Shown here: positions 8,113-17,467 of the stretch, one piece after another
Numbering within the stretch: the first letter of the stretch is position 1
Layout: every line of letters starts with the position of its first letter
From: an uncultured Lactobacillus sp.
GTDB taxonomy: Bacteria; Bacillota; Bacilli; Lactobacillales; Lactobacillaceae
NCBI GenBank assembly: GCA_910587695.1
Contig: CAJUNC010000006.1
Coordinates: 53,809 to 117,808 of the forward strand
DNA: 64,000 nucleotides
Direction of reading: 5' to 3'
The notes under the pieces: model-generated
Seen by the model: the letters and a program-made list of their open reading frames with translations, nothing else
Database searches by the model: none
Told to the model about the DNA's origin: nothing
Program-made: the position numbers and the translations under genes

Positions 8113-9384
8113 ATGAATTTAAGAAGGGTGACAAATGCTAAATTGATCGTTGTTTTGAGAGAAAAAAAGCACGTACGCTATTTGATCTGTGAAAAAACAG
8201 TCAATCGGATCGGAAGTGCGCTATATAACTTAGCCTTGTTGACTTTGGCTTCTAAACAAACGTATAGTACTTTAGCGATATCATTAGTCAAATTGTTTGA
8301 AAATTTACCAGGATTGCTTGAGCCTGTATTAGCTTATTTGACTGACCGTGAAACTAAACGTCTCAAAAAAGCAGCATTACTTAACATGATACAAGTTTTG
8401 CTCTATTTTGCACTTGCTTTTTTGTTGCTTAAATATCATATGCCACTAGCTTTGTTCGTGATCATCTTATTAGCAAACGTATTATCAGATCTACTCGATG
8501 GTTATATGAGTAAGATGTTTACTCCGTTTTCAAAGACTTGGATCGATCAAAGTGAACGGCGCGAAATTTCTTCGTTAGATATCGTTTTATTCAGCTTAAG
8601 TATAATTATCGGACAGCTCATTGGTGCGCAATGGTTAGTCGTATACCCCAATAATTTTTGGGGATTAGCACTTTTGAATGCTGTAACCTTTGCTTTGAGC
8701 TTATTTTTTCTAAAAAAGATCAAGTTTGATGATACAGTAAAAATGGTAATTTCAGCCCAAGATCACGTCTCAGCCACAGATTTTTTACAAAAAATGAGAT
8801 TAGCATATACTCATATGAAACAAAAACATATTATGCAGACCGTGTGGTTACTTACATTCGGCAAAGTGATAGCTATGGGATATGGATTACTACTAAACGT
8901 TGCCATGGTCTCGACTAGTAATTTACGTTTGGGAAGCTATTCACAGACCCTAGTCATTTTACAACTCACTTCTTTTATCGGTTTACTTTTAGGTTCATTT
9001 TTACGTTTTAATTGGTTAGAAAAGGTAAATTATGGTCAACTTATTATGTTGGCTAATGTAGCACTTGTGTTTGCTATAGGGAGTTGTTTTCTCGGATTGC
9101 CATTAGGGTATACGCTGTTTTTTAAATTGATCGGTATCATTCTTAGTGGATATATGGCACCTAAATATTATACCGATCTGGTCCAGGTCATCGATGAAGA
9201 ACAGCTAACTCGTGTCGATAGTCTTATCAATTTTGTTTTATTGATATCTGCTCCACTAGGGATCTTACTGACAACGATCTGTCTGCAACTTTTTAGTCTA
9301 AAAACTTCGTGGCTACTCGAATTTGGTGCAACACTCATTTTTATATTGATCGGAGAGATCGTGATCTATAAAAACAAACGTTAA
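8113..9384 (+). CDS. MFS-type membrane transporter
   Basis: A 423-residue integral membrane protein with about ten to twelve hydrophobic segments and a charged central loop (roughly residues 205-240), the 6+6 layout of major facilitator proteins. The N-terminal motif around LTDRETKRLKKAALLN (about residue 76) resembles the MFS loop 2-3 motif. Relatives in lactobacilli are annotated as MFS exporters of unknown substrate. The start follows GGGGGAAAATT. A possible promoter (TTGTTT 7953-7958 and TATAGT 7974-7979) lies about 130 bases upstream. Two terminator hairpins follow in tandem. Confidence 0.8.
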   Translation: MNLRRVTNAKLIVVLREKKHVRYLICEKTVNRIGSALYNLALLTLASKQTYSTLAISLVKLFENLPGLLEPVLAYLTDRETKRLKKAALLNMIQVLLYFALAFLLLKYHMPLALFVIILLANVLSDLLDGYMSKMFTPFSKTWIDQSERREISSLDIVLFSLSIIIGQLIGAQWLVVYPNNFWGLALLNAVTFALSLFFLKKIKFDDTVKMVISAQDHVSATDFLQKMRLAYTHMKQKHIMQTVWLLTFGKVIAMGYGLLLNVAMVSTSNLRLGSYSQTLVILQLTSFIGLLLGSFLRFNWLEKVNYGQLIMLANVALVFAIGSCFLGLPLGYTLFFKLIGIILSGYMAPKYYTDLVQVIDEEQLTRVDSLINFVLLISAPLGILLTTICLQLFSLKTSWLLEFGATLIFILIGEIVIYKNKR

Positions 9385-9390
9385 TAATAG

Positions 9391-9430
9391 ATAGTGTGCT
9401 CAGTGGCAAAAGCTGATCACACTATTTTTA
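9391..9430 (+). terminator. Terminator of the MFS gene
   Basis: Stem ATAGTGTG/CACACTAT, extended by TCAG/CTGA, followed by TTTTTA. Confidence 0.85.
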
Positions 9431-9440
9431 TGCCCTAAAA

Positions 9441-9486
9441 TTCAACTTCCGCAAATTAACATTAGCGGAAGTTGAAAGTTTTTTAG
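9441..9486 (+). terminator. Second hairpin with T run, 12-bp perfect stem
   Basis: TTCAACTTCCGC (9441-9452) and GCGGAAGTTGAA (9465-9476) form a perfect stem with a 12-base loop, followed by GTTTTTT. It stands about 15 bases after the first terminator and so looks like a backup terminator or the end of a separate short transcript. Confidence 0.65.
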
Positions 9487-9648
9487 CCAAAATCATCCCC
9501 ATTTTGTTAATATTTGTGTATAATATAGAATGTATGTTCGATAAATAATATCGTTTGATATTTTGCGCTAAGATTGATAATCTATTAACTAGAACGTGAA
9601 CGCTGCGTTTAAATGCGTCTCTCAGCGTTATATAAAGGAGTGAATTTA

Positions 9649-10086
9649 ATGGCACGAACCGAGACTATCGAACTCACTAATATGTGTTTATTACGCAACG
9701 GTGAACAAGTGCTAGTTGAAAACCGACGTAAAAAGCAATGGCCGGGGATCACTTTTCCAGGCGGACATGTTGAAATGGGTGAATCATTTCACCAAGCAAT
9801 GATCCGAGAATTTTTTGAAGAAACGGGGTTGACTTTATTAGATCCCAAACTTTGTGGGATCAAACAATTTTTTGTCAATGAGACCCGCTACATAGTTTTG
9901 CTTTATCGCGCAACCAAATTTTCAGGTGAACTTAAGTCATCAAGTGAAGGTGAGGTCTTCTGGTTGCCTGAATGCGATCTACTAAAGCAAGACCTGGCAA
10001 AAACTTTTGATGAAATGTACAAAGTTTTTGCCAATGACACTTTATCCGAGATCTACCAAGTTCAAGATAACATTAATTTATATTGA
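9649..10086 (+). CDS. Nudix hydrolase (MutT-like)
   Basis: A 145-residue cytoplasmic hydrolase with a complete Nudix box: G-HVEMG-E, then REFFEETGL, around residues 39-61. It acts on nucleoside diphosphates linked to another group, and oxidised nucleotides are a common target of MutT-like members, but the substrate is not predictable here. An upstream in-frame ATG at 9613 exists, but AAAGGAGTG at 9634-9642 fixes the start at 9649. A TATAAT at 9519-9524 is a candidate -10 box, giving a leader of about 115 bases. It is followed 66 bases later by parE in the same direction. Confidence 0.88.
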   Translation: MARTETIELTNMCLLRNGEQVLVENRRKKQWPGITFPGGHVEMGESFHQAMIREFFEETGLTLLDPKLCGIKQFFVNETRYIVLLYRATKFSGELKSSSEGEVFWLPECDLLKQDLAKTFDEMYKVFANDTLSEIYQVQDNINLY

Positions 10087-10152
10087 TAGTTATCCTTTTG
10101 ATGCGGTAAGATAGATAACGTGACTTTTAAATTTGATAAAGGAAATGAATGT

Positions 10153-12126
10153 ATGAGTAAAGTAAAATACGGTGATGACTCCATTCAAGTCTTAAAGGGC
10201 TTAGAAGCAGTTAGAAAACGACCTGGGATGTATATCGGTTCCACTGACGGCCGCGGATTGCATCACTTAGTTTATGAAATTGTCGATAATGCAGTTGATG
10301 AAGCCTTATCTGGTTATGGTAAAGAGATAGATGTCACGATCCATCCTGATAATTCGATCACAGTCGTTGATTACGGGCGCGGGATGCCAGTTGGGATGCA
10401 CGCTATGGGGATCCCAACAGTGGAAGTTATTTTCACAGTGTTACATGCTGGGGGGAAATTTGGTCAAGGTGACTATAAAACTTCTGGTGGTCTTCATGGT
10501 GTAGGAGCCTCAGTCGTAAACGCACTATCTTCTAGCTTGACTGTCAATACAGTTCGTGATGGCGTTGAGTACGAAGAAGATTTCAAAAATGGTGGTCAAC
10601 CAGTCGGGACTCTCAAAAAATTAGGCAAAACAAAGAAAAACAGTGGGACTACGGTCACTTTTAAGCCTGATCCTGAGATCTTTTCGACAACAAAATTCAA
10701 TTATGATACTTTAGCAGAACGTCTACGTGAATCAGCCTTTTTATTAAAAGGTGTCAAGATCGTTTTGACTGATGAAAGGACAGATACCCAAGATATCTTC
10801 TTATTTGAAGAGGGGATCAAAGAGTTTGTTTCCTATTTAAATGAAGATAAAGATACATTAGGCGATGTGATGTATTTTGAAGGGCAAAAAGATGGTGTTG
10901 AAGTTGAAGTATCTGGTCAATACAATGACGGTTACTCAGAAAATATCATGTCATTTGTTAATAATGTCCGCACTAAAGACGGAGGAACACACGAGGCAGG
11001 GATGAAAGCCGCTTGGACTAAAGCGTTCAATGAATACGCTCGTAAAGTCGGTCTTTTAAAGGACAAAGATAAAAATCTTGAAGGTAGCGATGTTCGTGAA
11101 GGGCTTTCGGCCATCGTTTCTGTGCGCATCCCTGAAGAATTATTGCAATTTGAAGGACAAACAAAGGGTAAGTTAGGAACACCCGAAGCGCGGGCGATCG
11201 TTGATAATGTCGTCAATGAGCAATTGACCTACTATTTGATGGAAAATGGCGATTTCGCTAAAGATCTTGTTAAAAAATCTATTAAAGCTAGAGAGGCGCG
11301 CGAAGCTGCGCGTAAAGCGCGTGATGAAAGTCGGAATGGCAAAAAACGACATAAAAAAGATCGGTTGCTTTCAGGTAAATTGACCCCCGCACAATCACGT
11401 AATGCCAAACGAAATGAATTGTTCCTCGTCGAAGGGGATTCAGCTGGTGGATCTGCTAAACAAGGGCGCGACCGTAAATTCCAAGCGATCCTACCGTTAC
11501 GTGGGAAAGTTTTGAATACACAAAAAGCTAAGTTGCAAGATATCTTGAAAAATGAAGAGATCAATACGATGATCTATACGATCGGTGCAGGTGTTGGTGC
11601 TGAATTTGAGCTTGAAGATGCCAACTATGACAAGATCATCATCATGACCGATGCTGATACTGACGGTGCGCACATTCAAACGCTATTGTTGACTTTCTTC
11701 TATAAATACATGCGTCCGATGATCAATGCCGGTCGAGTATATATCGCTTTACCTCCATTATATAAACTCCAAAAAAGTGTCAATAAAAAACTTCAAGTAC
11801 GTTACGCTTGGACTGACGAGGAATTGGAAAAACAAGCTAAAGAGATCGGTAAAGGGTATACTTTGCAACGTTTCAAGGGCTTAGGTGAAATGAATGCCGA
11901 TCAACTTTGGGAAACAACGATGGATCCCAAAACAAGAACTTTGGTCAGAGTCAAGATCGATGATGATGCCTTAGCTGAAAAGCGAGTCACGACCTTGATG
12001 GGTGATAAAGTCGAGCCACGACGCAAATGGATCGAGAAAAATGTCCAGTTCACCCTAGAAGAAGATGGAAGCTTATTAGATACGACTTTAGCTAATAAAG
12101 CTCATGAAACAGAAGATAAAGCATAG
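10153..12126 (+). CDS. parE: DNA topoisomerase IV subunit B
   Basis: The 657-residue ATPase subunit of topoisomerase IV, which unlinks daughter chromosomes. Domains in order: GHKL ATPase (EIVDNAVDEAL near 36-46, the DYGRGMPV and GGLHGVGASVV loops), transducer, then the TOPRIM domain with EGDSAGG, PLRGKVLN and DADTDGAH, and the C-terminal QRFKGLGEMN segment. The start ATG at 10153 follows AAAGGAAATGAATGT. An in-frame GTG at 10120 has no better RBS. Pairing with parC 17 bases downstream and the short C-terminus argue for ParE rather than GyrB. Confidence 0.95.
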   Translation: MSKVKYGDDSIQVLKGLEAVRKRPGMYIGSTDGRGLHHLVYEIVDNAVDEALSGYGKEIDVTIHPDNSITVVDYGRGMPVGMHAMGIPTVEVIFTVLHAGGKFGQGDYKTSGGLHGVGASVVNALSSSLTVNTVRDGVEYEEDFKNGGQPVGTLKKLGKTKKNSGTTVTFKPDPEIFSTTKFNYDTLAERLRESAFLLKGVKIVLTDERTDTQDIFLFEEGIKEFVSYLNEDKDTLGDVMYFEGQKDGVEVEVSGQYNDGYSENIMSFVNNVRTKDGGTHEAGMKAAWTKAFNEYARKVGLLKDKDKNLEGSDVREGLSAIVSVRIPEELLQFEGQTKGKLGTPEARAIVDNVVNEQLTYYLMENGDFAKDLVKKSIKAREAREAARKARDESRNGKKRHKKDRLLSGKLTPAQSRNAKRNELFLVEGDSAGGSAKQGRDRKFQAILPLRGKVLNTQKAKLQDILKNEEINTMIYTIGAGVGAEFELEDANYDKIIIMTDADTDGAHIQTLLLTFFYKYMRPMINAGRVYIALPPLYKLQKSVNKKLQVRYAWTDEELEKQAKEIGKGYTLQRFKGLGEMNADQLWETTMDPKTRTLVRVKIDDDALAEKRVTTLMGDKVEPRRKWIEKNVQFTLEEDGSLLDTTLANKAHETEDKA

Positions 12127-12143
12127 TTAGGAGCAATTTGTAA

Positions 12144-14579
12144 ATGTCTGAACAAAATATCCAAGAACTATCCTTGGAAGCCGTTATGGGTGAACGTTTT
12201 GGACGTTATTCTAAATACATCATCCAAGAGCGCGCCTTACCTGATATTCGGGATGGCTTAAAACCCGTGCAACGCCGGATCTTATTTGCAATGCACGAAG
12301 ATAAAAATACTTTCGATAAACCATTTAGAAAATCGGCTAAATCTGTAGGTAACGTGATGGGTAATTTCCATCCTCACGGCGATAGTTCGATCTACGAAGC
12401 GATGGTGCGTTTGAGTCAAGATTGGAAGTTACGTGAACCGTTGATCGAAATGCACGGTAATAACGGTTCGATGGATGGAGATCCGCCTGCTGCGATGCGT
12501 TACACTGAAGCGCGTCTGTCTGAGATCGCTGCTGAAATGCTTAAAGACATTGATAAAAAGACAGTTGATATGGTCCTAAACTTCGATGATACGGAATACG
12601 AACCGACTGTTTTACCCGCCCGTTTCCCTAACTTACTGGTAAACGGTGCTACAGGGATCTCAGCGGGATATGCGACCGAGATCCCGACCCACAACTTAGA
12701 TGAAACGATCCAAGCAACGATCTATTTGATGAAACACCCCGAAGCAAGCTTGGAAGAGTTGATGCAATTTATCAAAGGACCTGATTTCCCAACTGGTGGG
12801 ATCTTGCAAGGATCAGACGGGATCAAGAAAGCCTATGAAACTGGCCGTGGTCGTGCGATGTTACGTGCTAAGACTGAGATCGAAGCCCTCCGTGGAGGAA
12901 AATCTGCGATCGTGGTCACTGAGATCCCTTATGAAGTTAATAAAGCCGTTTTAGTCAAAAAAATAGATGAGATCCGGTTACTCAAAAAAGTTGAAGGGAT
13001 CGCTGAAGTTCGGGATGAAAGTGACCGTGACGGTTTACGGATCGTGATCGAGTTAAAGAAAAATGCCAATGCTGAAGGGATCTTGAATTATCTCTTTAAA
13101 AATACTGATCTCCAGATCTCATATAACTTTAACATGGTCGCGATCGATCATATGCGCCCTAAGCATGTTGGGTTAAAACAGATTTTGATCTCATATTTAG
13201 AACATCAACGAGCAGTTACAACTAAACGGACTGAATTTGACTTAAATAAAGCTAAGCAAAGAGAACATATCGTTATTGGTCTGATCAAAGCTTTATCGAT
13301 CTTAGACCAAGTCATCAAGGTGATTCGTGCTTCTAAAAACCGTAAAGATGCTACTAAGAATTTAGTTCAACAGTTTGATTTCACTGAAAAACAAGCCGAT
13401 GCGATCGTTGCCTTACAATTGTATCGGTTAACGAATACTGACGTGACTGAGCTAGAAAAAGAAGCCGCTACTCTTAAAAAAGCGATCGCTAAATACGAAA
13501 AGATCTTAAATGATCCTAAGGAATTAGATAAGGTCATTCGCCAAGAATTACAAATGATCGCTAAAAAATACGCATCTCCACGTAAAACCGAGATCCAAGC
13601 CAAGATCGCATCACTTAAGATAGAAACTGAAGTCTTAGTTGCTCAAGAAGATGTGGTCGTTCAGATCTCACGGGAGGGTTATGTTAAACGCTCCTCATTG
13701 CGTTCTTTCAACGCATCAGATGTTAATGATAATGGCTTGCGCGAAGACGATGAACCTATCCTACAAACGACTGTCAACACGTTAGATCATCTCTTTATCT
13801 TTACTAATAAAGGAAATGTGATCTATCGTCCAGTTCACGAGATCACCGAATCACGCTTTAAAGATACAGGGGAACATCTCTCGCAAACTGTAGGCTTAGA
13901 TTCCGATGAGCGTGTCATTTTTGCTAAAGTTTTCAAAAGTTTAGACGAACCAGGAAACTTTGTTTTTGCAACTAAAGAAGGCTTTATCAAGCAGACCGCA
14001 CTAGTTGATCTAAAGCCTGGCCGGACTTATAAGTCACGGGCAAGTCGTTATATCACACTCAAAACACCGACCGATGAAGTTATTTCGTTGTATTACACAA
14101 CTGAGAACAAGCAATTAGTCTGTGTATCTTATAATGGTTACGGTCTACGCTATGATCTAGCTGAAGTTCCAACAACAGGGGCACGAGCAGCAGGGGTCAA
14201 GTGTATGGATCTACGTGATGATACTTTAGTTTCTGTATTGTTAGCCGATGAGCAAAGCGCACTTGGGTTATTAACGACACGAGGATCATTTAAGAAGATG
14301 AAGATCACTGAGATCCCAATAACATCACGGGCTCGCCGAGGAGTACAGATCTTACGGGAACTAAAGAGCAAACCACATCGAGTATTCACTGCGTTTTTGA
14401 TCGCACCTGATCAACGTTTAGAAGTTATCACCGAGACTGAAAAAATGATCACTGTTGAACCAAATGCCCATAACTTTAATGAGCGCTATTCCAATGGATC
14501 GTACGTATTTGATGCTAAAAGTGAGGGTGGACCACAAACTATAAGACTCTATACGATAGAAGATACTGAAACTGAATAA
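12144..14579 (+). CDS. parC: DNA topoisomerase IV subunit A
   Basis: The 811-residue breakage-reunion subunit forming a C2E2 tetramer with ParE. The winged-helix region carries HPHGDSSIYEAMVRLS near residues 78-93, so Ser and Glu stand at the usual quinolone-resistance positions and no classic substitution is visible. The catalytic tyrosine lies in AAMRYTEARLS near 120. The C-terminal half contains the beta-pinwheel blades (for example RASRYITLKTPTDEV and ARRGVQILREL). It is co-transcribed with parE and ends in a terminator shared with the opposing gene. Confidence 0.96.
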   Translation: MSEQNIQELSLEAVMGERFGRYSKYIIQERALPDIRDGLKPVQRRILFAMHEDKNTFDKPFRKSAKSVGNVMGNFHPHGDSSIYEAMVRLSQDWKLREPLIEMHGNNGSMDGDPPAAMRYTEARLSEIAAEMLKDIDKKTVDMVLNFDDTEYEPTVLPARFPNLLVNGATGISAGYATEIPTHNLDETIQATIYLMKHPEASLEELMQFIKGPDFPTGGILQGSDGIKKAYETGRGRAMLRAKTEIEALRGGKSAIVVTEIPYEVNKAVLVKKIDEIRLLKKVEGIAEVRDESDRDGLRIVIELKKNANAEGILNYLFKNTDLQISYNFNMVAIDHMRPKHVGLKQILISYLEHQRAVTTKRTEFDLNKAKQREHIVIGLIKALSILDQVIKVIRASKNRKDATKNLVQQFDFTEKQADAIVALQLYRLTNTDVTELEKEAATLKKAIAKYEKILNDPKELDKVIRQELQMIAKKYASPRKTEIQAKIASLKIETEVLVAQEDVVVQISREGYVKRSSLRSFNASDVNDNGLREDDEPILQTTVNTLDHLFIFTNKGNVIYRPVHEITESRFKDTGEHLSQTVGLDSDERVIFAKVFKSLDEPGNFVFATKEGFIKQTALVDLKPGRTYKSRASRYITLKTPTDEVISLYYTTENKQLVCVSYNGYGLRYDLAEVPTTGARAAGVKCMDLRDDTLVSVLLADEQSALGLLTTRGSFKKMKITEIPITSRARRGVQILRELKSKPHRVFTAFLIAPDQRLEVITETEKMITVEPNAHNFNERYSNGSYVFDAKSEGGPQTIRLYTIEDTETE

Positions 14580-14582
14580 TTA

Positions 14583-14622
14583 AAAAAGAGTATGTTATCC
14601 AAGTTGATAGCATACTCTTTTT
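14583..14622. terminator. Bidirectional terminator between parC and rqcH
   Basis: Perfect 12-bp stem AAAAAGAGTATG/CATACTCTTTTT with an internal TATC/GATA extension. It has A and T tracts on both sides, so it can end transcripts from both convergent genes. Confidence 0.88.
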
Positions 14623-14629
14623 GATATAT

Positions 14630-16315
14630 CTATTTTTTTAGTTTAGCTACTAATGCTTTGTCTGGCGTGACATAAAGGGTCTTTTGTCCTTCATAGATCA
14701 CAAAGCCCAGTTTAGCACCATTGGGCTTTCTTAGATGTCGAACTTGCACATAATCGACTGGAACATTGGCTGAGTTCCGAGCCTTAGAATAGTAGGCGGC
14801 TAAACTAGCAGCTTGTAGTAAAGTTTCTTTAGTCGGCTGGGCACTATGCACGATCACATGAGATCCAGGGATGTCTTTTACGTGGAGCCAATAGTGATTT
14901 TTTTGTGCTGTTTTTAACGACAACCGATCATTTTGCAAATTATTTTTACCGACTGAGATCTCGGTCCCATCAGTAGCAACAAAGGTTTCTGGTTTGCCTA
15001 ATTTAGGTTTACGCTTTTTTTGTTGCTTAGTTTGGGATAGGTAACCGGCTGTTTGTAATTCGAGCTCGATATCATCTAGATCACTTGGTTGGGCTAGTTC
15101 TAATTGCATCTGTACACTTTCTAAATACGCGATCTCAGCTTTAGTTAAAGCTAATTGTTGCTCTATGTGTGCAACCGCATTTTTTAGCTTTTGATATTTT
15201 TTGAAATACTTTTGTGAGTTTTGAGCTGGTGAAAGTTGTGGTGAGAGTGTGATCTTAACTGGCTTTTCATCATCATAATAATTAGGTAGCGTCACACTCG
15301 TTGCATTTGGCTTTACCTGGTAAAGATAAGTCGTCAGCAATTCACCTTTGACTCTAAGATCATCTGCTCTATCCGTATTTTTGAGCTCTTTAGCCAATTT
15401 TTTGAGCTTAGTTTGATTTTTAGATAGTTCTTTTTTAACGACGTGGATCAATTTTGCACCTTGGTGAAAAACGCGATCGCGCACTGCTTTTTCTTGATAG
15501 TAGCTATCGAGCATCTCACTTAAAGTTGCAAATTTTTGTTTAGTCGTATGGTGTGTAAAGATATCAAAGGCTAGCTTGTTTTTTTCGGTAAAGATATTAG
15601 CTTTAGGATGCTTAGTTTGCTCTAAAAAAGCGTTAAAACTAGCACTTAAGTCGCGATCTTCGTGTAGCATCTTAGCTAATTGTAGGGCGCTTTGACGCGA
15701 TAGTCCTTGATAGGTCTTGACAAGTTGCGTAGCTAAGACTTCACGATTCGGATGAGCTTTGACTAGCTCTAAATAAAGCTTATCTGGATCAAAAAAAGGA
15801 TCGCGTTTAGTTTGAGCAGGGGGGATCTTATAAGTAGCTCCTGGTAATAGCGTCCGATAACGATTTTGATCCATCCCGACATGCTTTACAGTATCCAAGA
15901 TCTTATTAGTCTCTTGTTCTACTAAGATGATATTGCTATAACGTCCCATGATCTCAATACTTAAGACCAACGGCAACCGATCACCGAGCTCATTTCGAGT
16001 CATAAAATAGAAATTGAGAACACGATCACAATTCAATTGCTCGAGTTTTACTAGCTTAGCACCTTCTAAATACTTACGTAAGACCATCGTAAAATTGGTT
16101 GGGACTGGGGGATTAGTATATGGGATCTCAGTGACCTGAACACGCGCATAATTGGGATGTGCCGATAATAAAACAGGATAGTTATGGCGATTTTGGCGAA
16201 TCGTTAGGATGACTTCATTGGCGTAAGGTTGCGAGATCTTCATCACGCGTCCATCTAAGAGAAGCTCATTTAATTCGTTAGCCATTGCACGGGTAAAAAT
16301 ACCATCAAATGCCAT
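14630..16315 (-). CDS. rqcH: NFACT-domain protein RqcH (ribosome quality control; FbpA/fibronectin-binding family)
   Basis: A 561-residue NFACT protein. The N-terminal NFACT-N domain begins MAFDGIFTRAMANEL and carries the tRNA-contacting Asp-Arg pair in NCDRVLNF near residue 98. A long coiled coil covers roughly residues 285-430, and the C-terminal NFACT-R domain has HYWLHVKDIPGSHVIV near 472. In Bacillus the homologue RqcH recruits tRNA-Ala to stalled 50S subunits and adds C-terminal Ala tails. The older name, fibronectin-binding protein, reflects surface binding seen in streptococci, and no signal peptide is present. It is the only - strand gene in the first 20 kb and has its own promoter region at 16316-16400. 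Confidence 0.9.
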   Translation of the reverse strand: MAFDGIFTRAMANELNELLLDGRVMKISQPYANEVILTIRQNRHNYPVLLSAHPNYARVQVTEIPYTNPPVPTNFTMVLRKYLEGAKLVKLEQLNCDRVLNFYFMTRNELGDRLPLVLSIEIMGRYSNIILVEQETNKILDTVKHVGMDQNRYRTLLPGATYKIPPAQTKRDPFFDPDKLYLELVKAHPNREVLATQLVKTYQGLSRQSALQLAKMLHEDRDLSASFNAFLEQTKHPKANIFTEKNKLAFDIFTHHTTKQKFATLSEMLDSYYQEKAVRDRVFHQGAKLIHVVKKELSKNQTKLKKLAKELKNTDRADDLRVKGELLTTYLYQVKPNATSVTLPNYYDDEKPVKITLSPQLSPAQNSQKYFKKYQKLKNAVAHIEQQLALTKAEIAYLESVQMQLELAQPSDLDDIELELQTAGYLSQTKQQKKRKPKLGKPETFVATDGTEISVGKNNLQNDRLSLKTAQKNHYWLHVKDIPGSHVIVHSAQPTKETLLQAASLAAYYSKARNSANVPVDYVQVRHLRKPNGAKLGFVIYEGQKTLYVTPDKALVAKLKK

Positions 16316-16453
16316 GTTAAAAGCCTCCTTTAAAAAGTTTCACTTAATATTGTAGCCTTTATTTCAGAAAAGAGCAAAGTTATCTGTGTAAAGTTTGCTA
16401 ATCTAGTGATATAATTTATTTTTAAAGTCGTTTTAAAAGAAGCTTGTTGAACG

Positions 16454-16495
16454 CGCACAAGTAAGAACTGTGCTAGTAACTAGCTTATTTGTGTG
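16454..16495 (+). repeat. Two-tier hairpin in the leader of the DegV gene
   Basis: CGCACAAGTAAG (16454-16465) pairs with CTTATTTGTGTG (16484-16495) over 12 positions including two G-T pairs, and GCTAG/CTAGC (16472-16476, 16480-16484) can pair inside. A TATAAT at 16410-16415 would place it in the 5' leader. No T run follows, so it is not an ordinary terminator. Its function is unknown. Confidence 0.45.
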
Positions 16496-16538
16496 TTATG
16501 ATAGGACTTGCAATAATAATTAAAGTAGGTGTAATTTT

Positions 16539-17402
16539 ATGAAAATAGCTGTTGTTACCGACAGTACAGCCTATCTAAGCGCGGAACAGATCAAAGAAAA
16601 TGATATCCATATCGTTCCTATCCCGTTTATTCTCGATGGTAAAAGCTATGATGAAGGTATTGATATTACTACTGAAGAATTTTATGAAAAGCTACGGACT
16701 TCGGAAACTTTCCCTAGCACCTCACAACCACCGATCGGCAAATTGATCGAGCTGTATGAATCCTTAGGTGACCAAGGCTATGATGCTGTGATCAGTATCC
16801 ATTTAGCTGGTACGATCTCTGGCTTAGTTCAAACTTTGGAAACAGTCAAAGATACTGTCGACAATATCCAAGTTGTACCTGTAGATTCTGAGATCACAGT
16901 TCTGTTGATGGGGTACTTAGCGATCGAAGCAGCTCGGATGGCCAAACAAGGCAAAGAACTAGATGAGATCTTAGCTCGTTTAGATCATTTAAAGACAACG
17001 ATCAACGAATACTTTGTCGTTGATGATCTTCAAAATCTAGTACGTGGTGGTCGGCTATCAAATGCCGCAGCTTTTGTCGGTAGTGTACTTAAGATCAAAC
17101 CGATCTTGACTTTTGATGATGAGACCGACAAGATCGTAGCTTTTGATAAAGTTCGTTCATCTAAACGCGCTTTAAAACGCGTTGAAGATCTATTTGAAGA
17201 AGATACAAAAGATCTAACTTATCCGATCAAAATGATCGTGATCCACGCGAATAACGAAGAAGCAGCTAAAGAGTGGCAAGCTAAACTTGCTAAAAAATAT
17301 CCAAACAATTCGATCGAGGTCAGCTATTTTGGTCCTGTTATCGGAACTCATTTAGGCGAAAACGCACTCGCACTTGGTTGGATGGAAGATATCGATAAAT
17401 AA
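16539..17402 (+). CDS. DegV-family fatty-acid-binding protein
   Basis: A 287-residue cytoplasmic protein with the DegV signature at both ends: VVTDSTAYLS near residues 5-14 and the fatty-acid pocket segment FPSTSQPP near 58-65, then HLAGTISGLVQT near 87. Characterised members (FakB) hold a fatty acid while FakA phosphorylates it for phospholipid synthesis, feeding the PlsX/PlsY route. plsY lies 8.4 kb away in this window but is not linked. There are several DegV paralogues in most lactobacilli, and which fatty acid this one prefers is not visible. Confidence 0.88.
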   Translation: MKIAVVTDSTAYLSAEQIKENDIHIVPIPFILDGKSYDEGIDITTEEFYEKLRTSETFPSTSQPPIGKLIELYESLGDQGYDAVISIHLAGTISGLVQTLETVKDTVDNIQVVPVDSEITVLLMGYLAIEAARMAKQGKELDEILARLDHLKTTINEYFVVDDLQNLVRGGRLSNAAAFVGSVLKIKPILTFDDETDKIVAFDKVRSSKRALKRVEDLFEEDTKDLTYPIKMIVIHANNEEAAKEWQAKLAKKYPNNSIEVSYFGPVIGTHLGENALALGWMEDIDK

Positions 17403-17416
17403 TAATATATGCTTTG

Positions 17417-17450
17417 AACTGGATCGGTGATATGACCTATCCAGTTTTTT
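17417..17450 (+). terminator. Terminator of the DegV gene
   Basis: Stem AACTGGAT/ATCCAGTT with an inner GGT/ACC pair and a following run of T. It overlaps the region just before the next gene's RBS. Confidence 0.8.
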
Positions 17451-17467
17451 GAGGAGGAGCTGATTTT

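Noticed and set aside
10932..11564. Antisense genes inside parE, and similar long antisense frames elsewhere
   Set aside because: They mirror the codon pattern of the real genes, lack ribosome-binding sites and encode compositionally odd proteins.
14630..16315. Fibronectin-binding surface adhesin
   Set aside because: No signal peptide, anchor or membrane segment. The NFACT domains and the conserved Asp-Arg pair fit the ribosome-quality-control protein RqcH. Surface binding is at most a secondary property.
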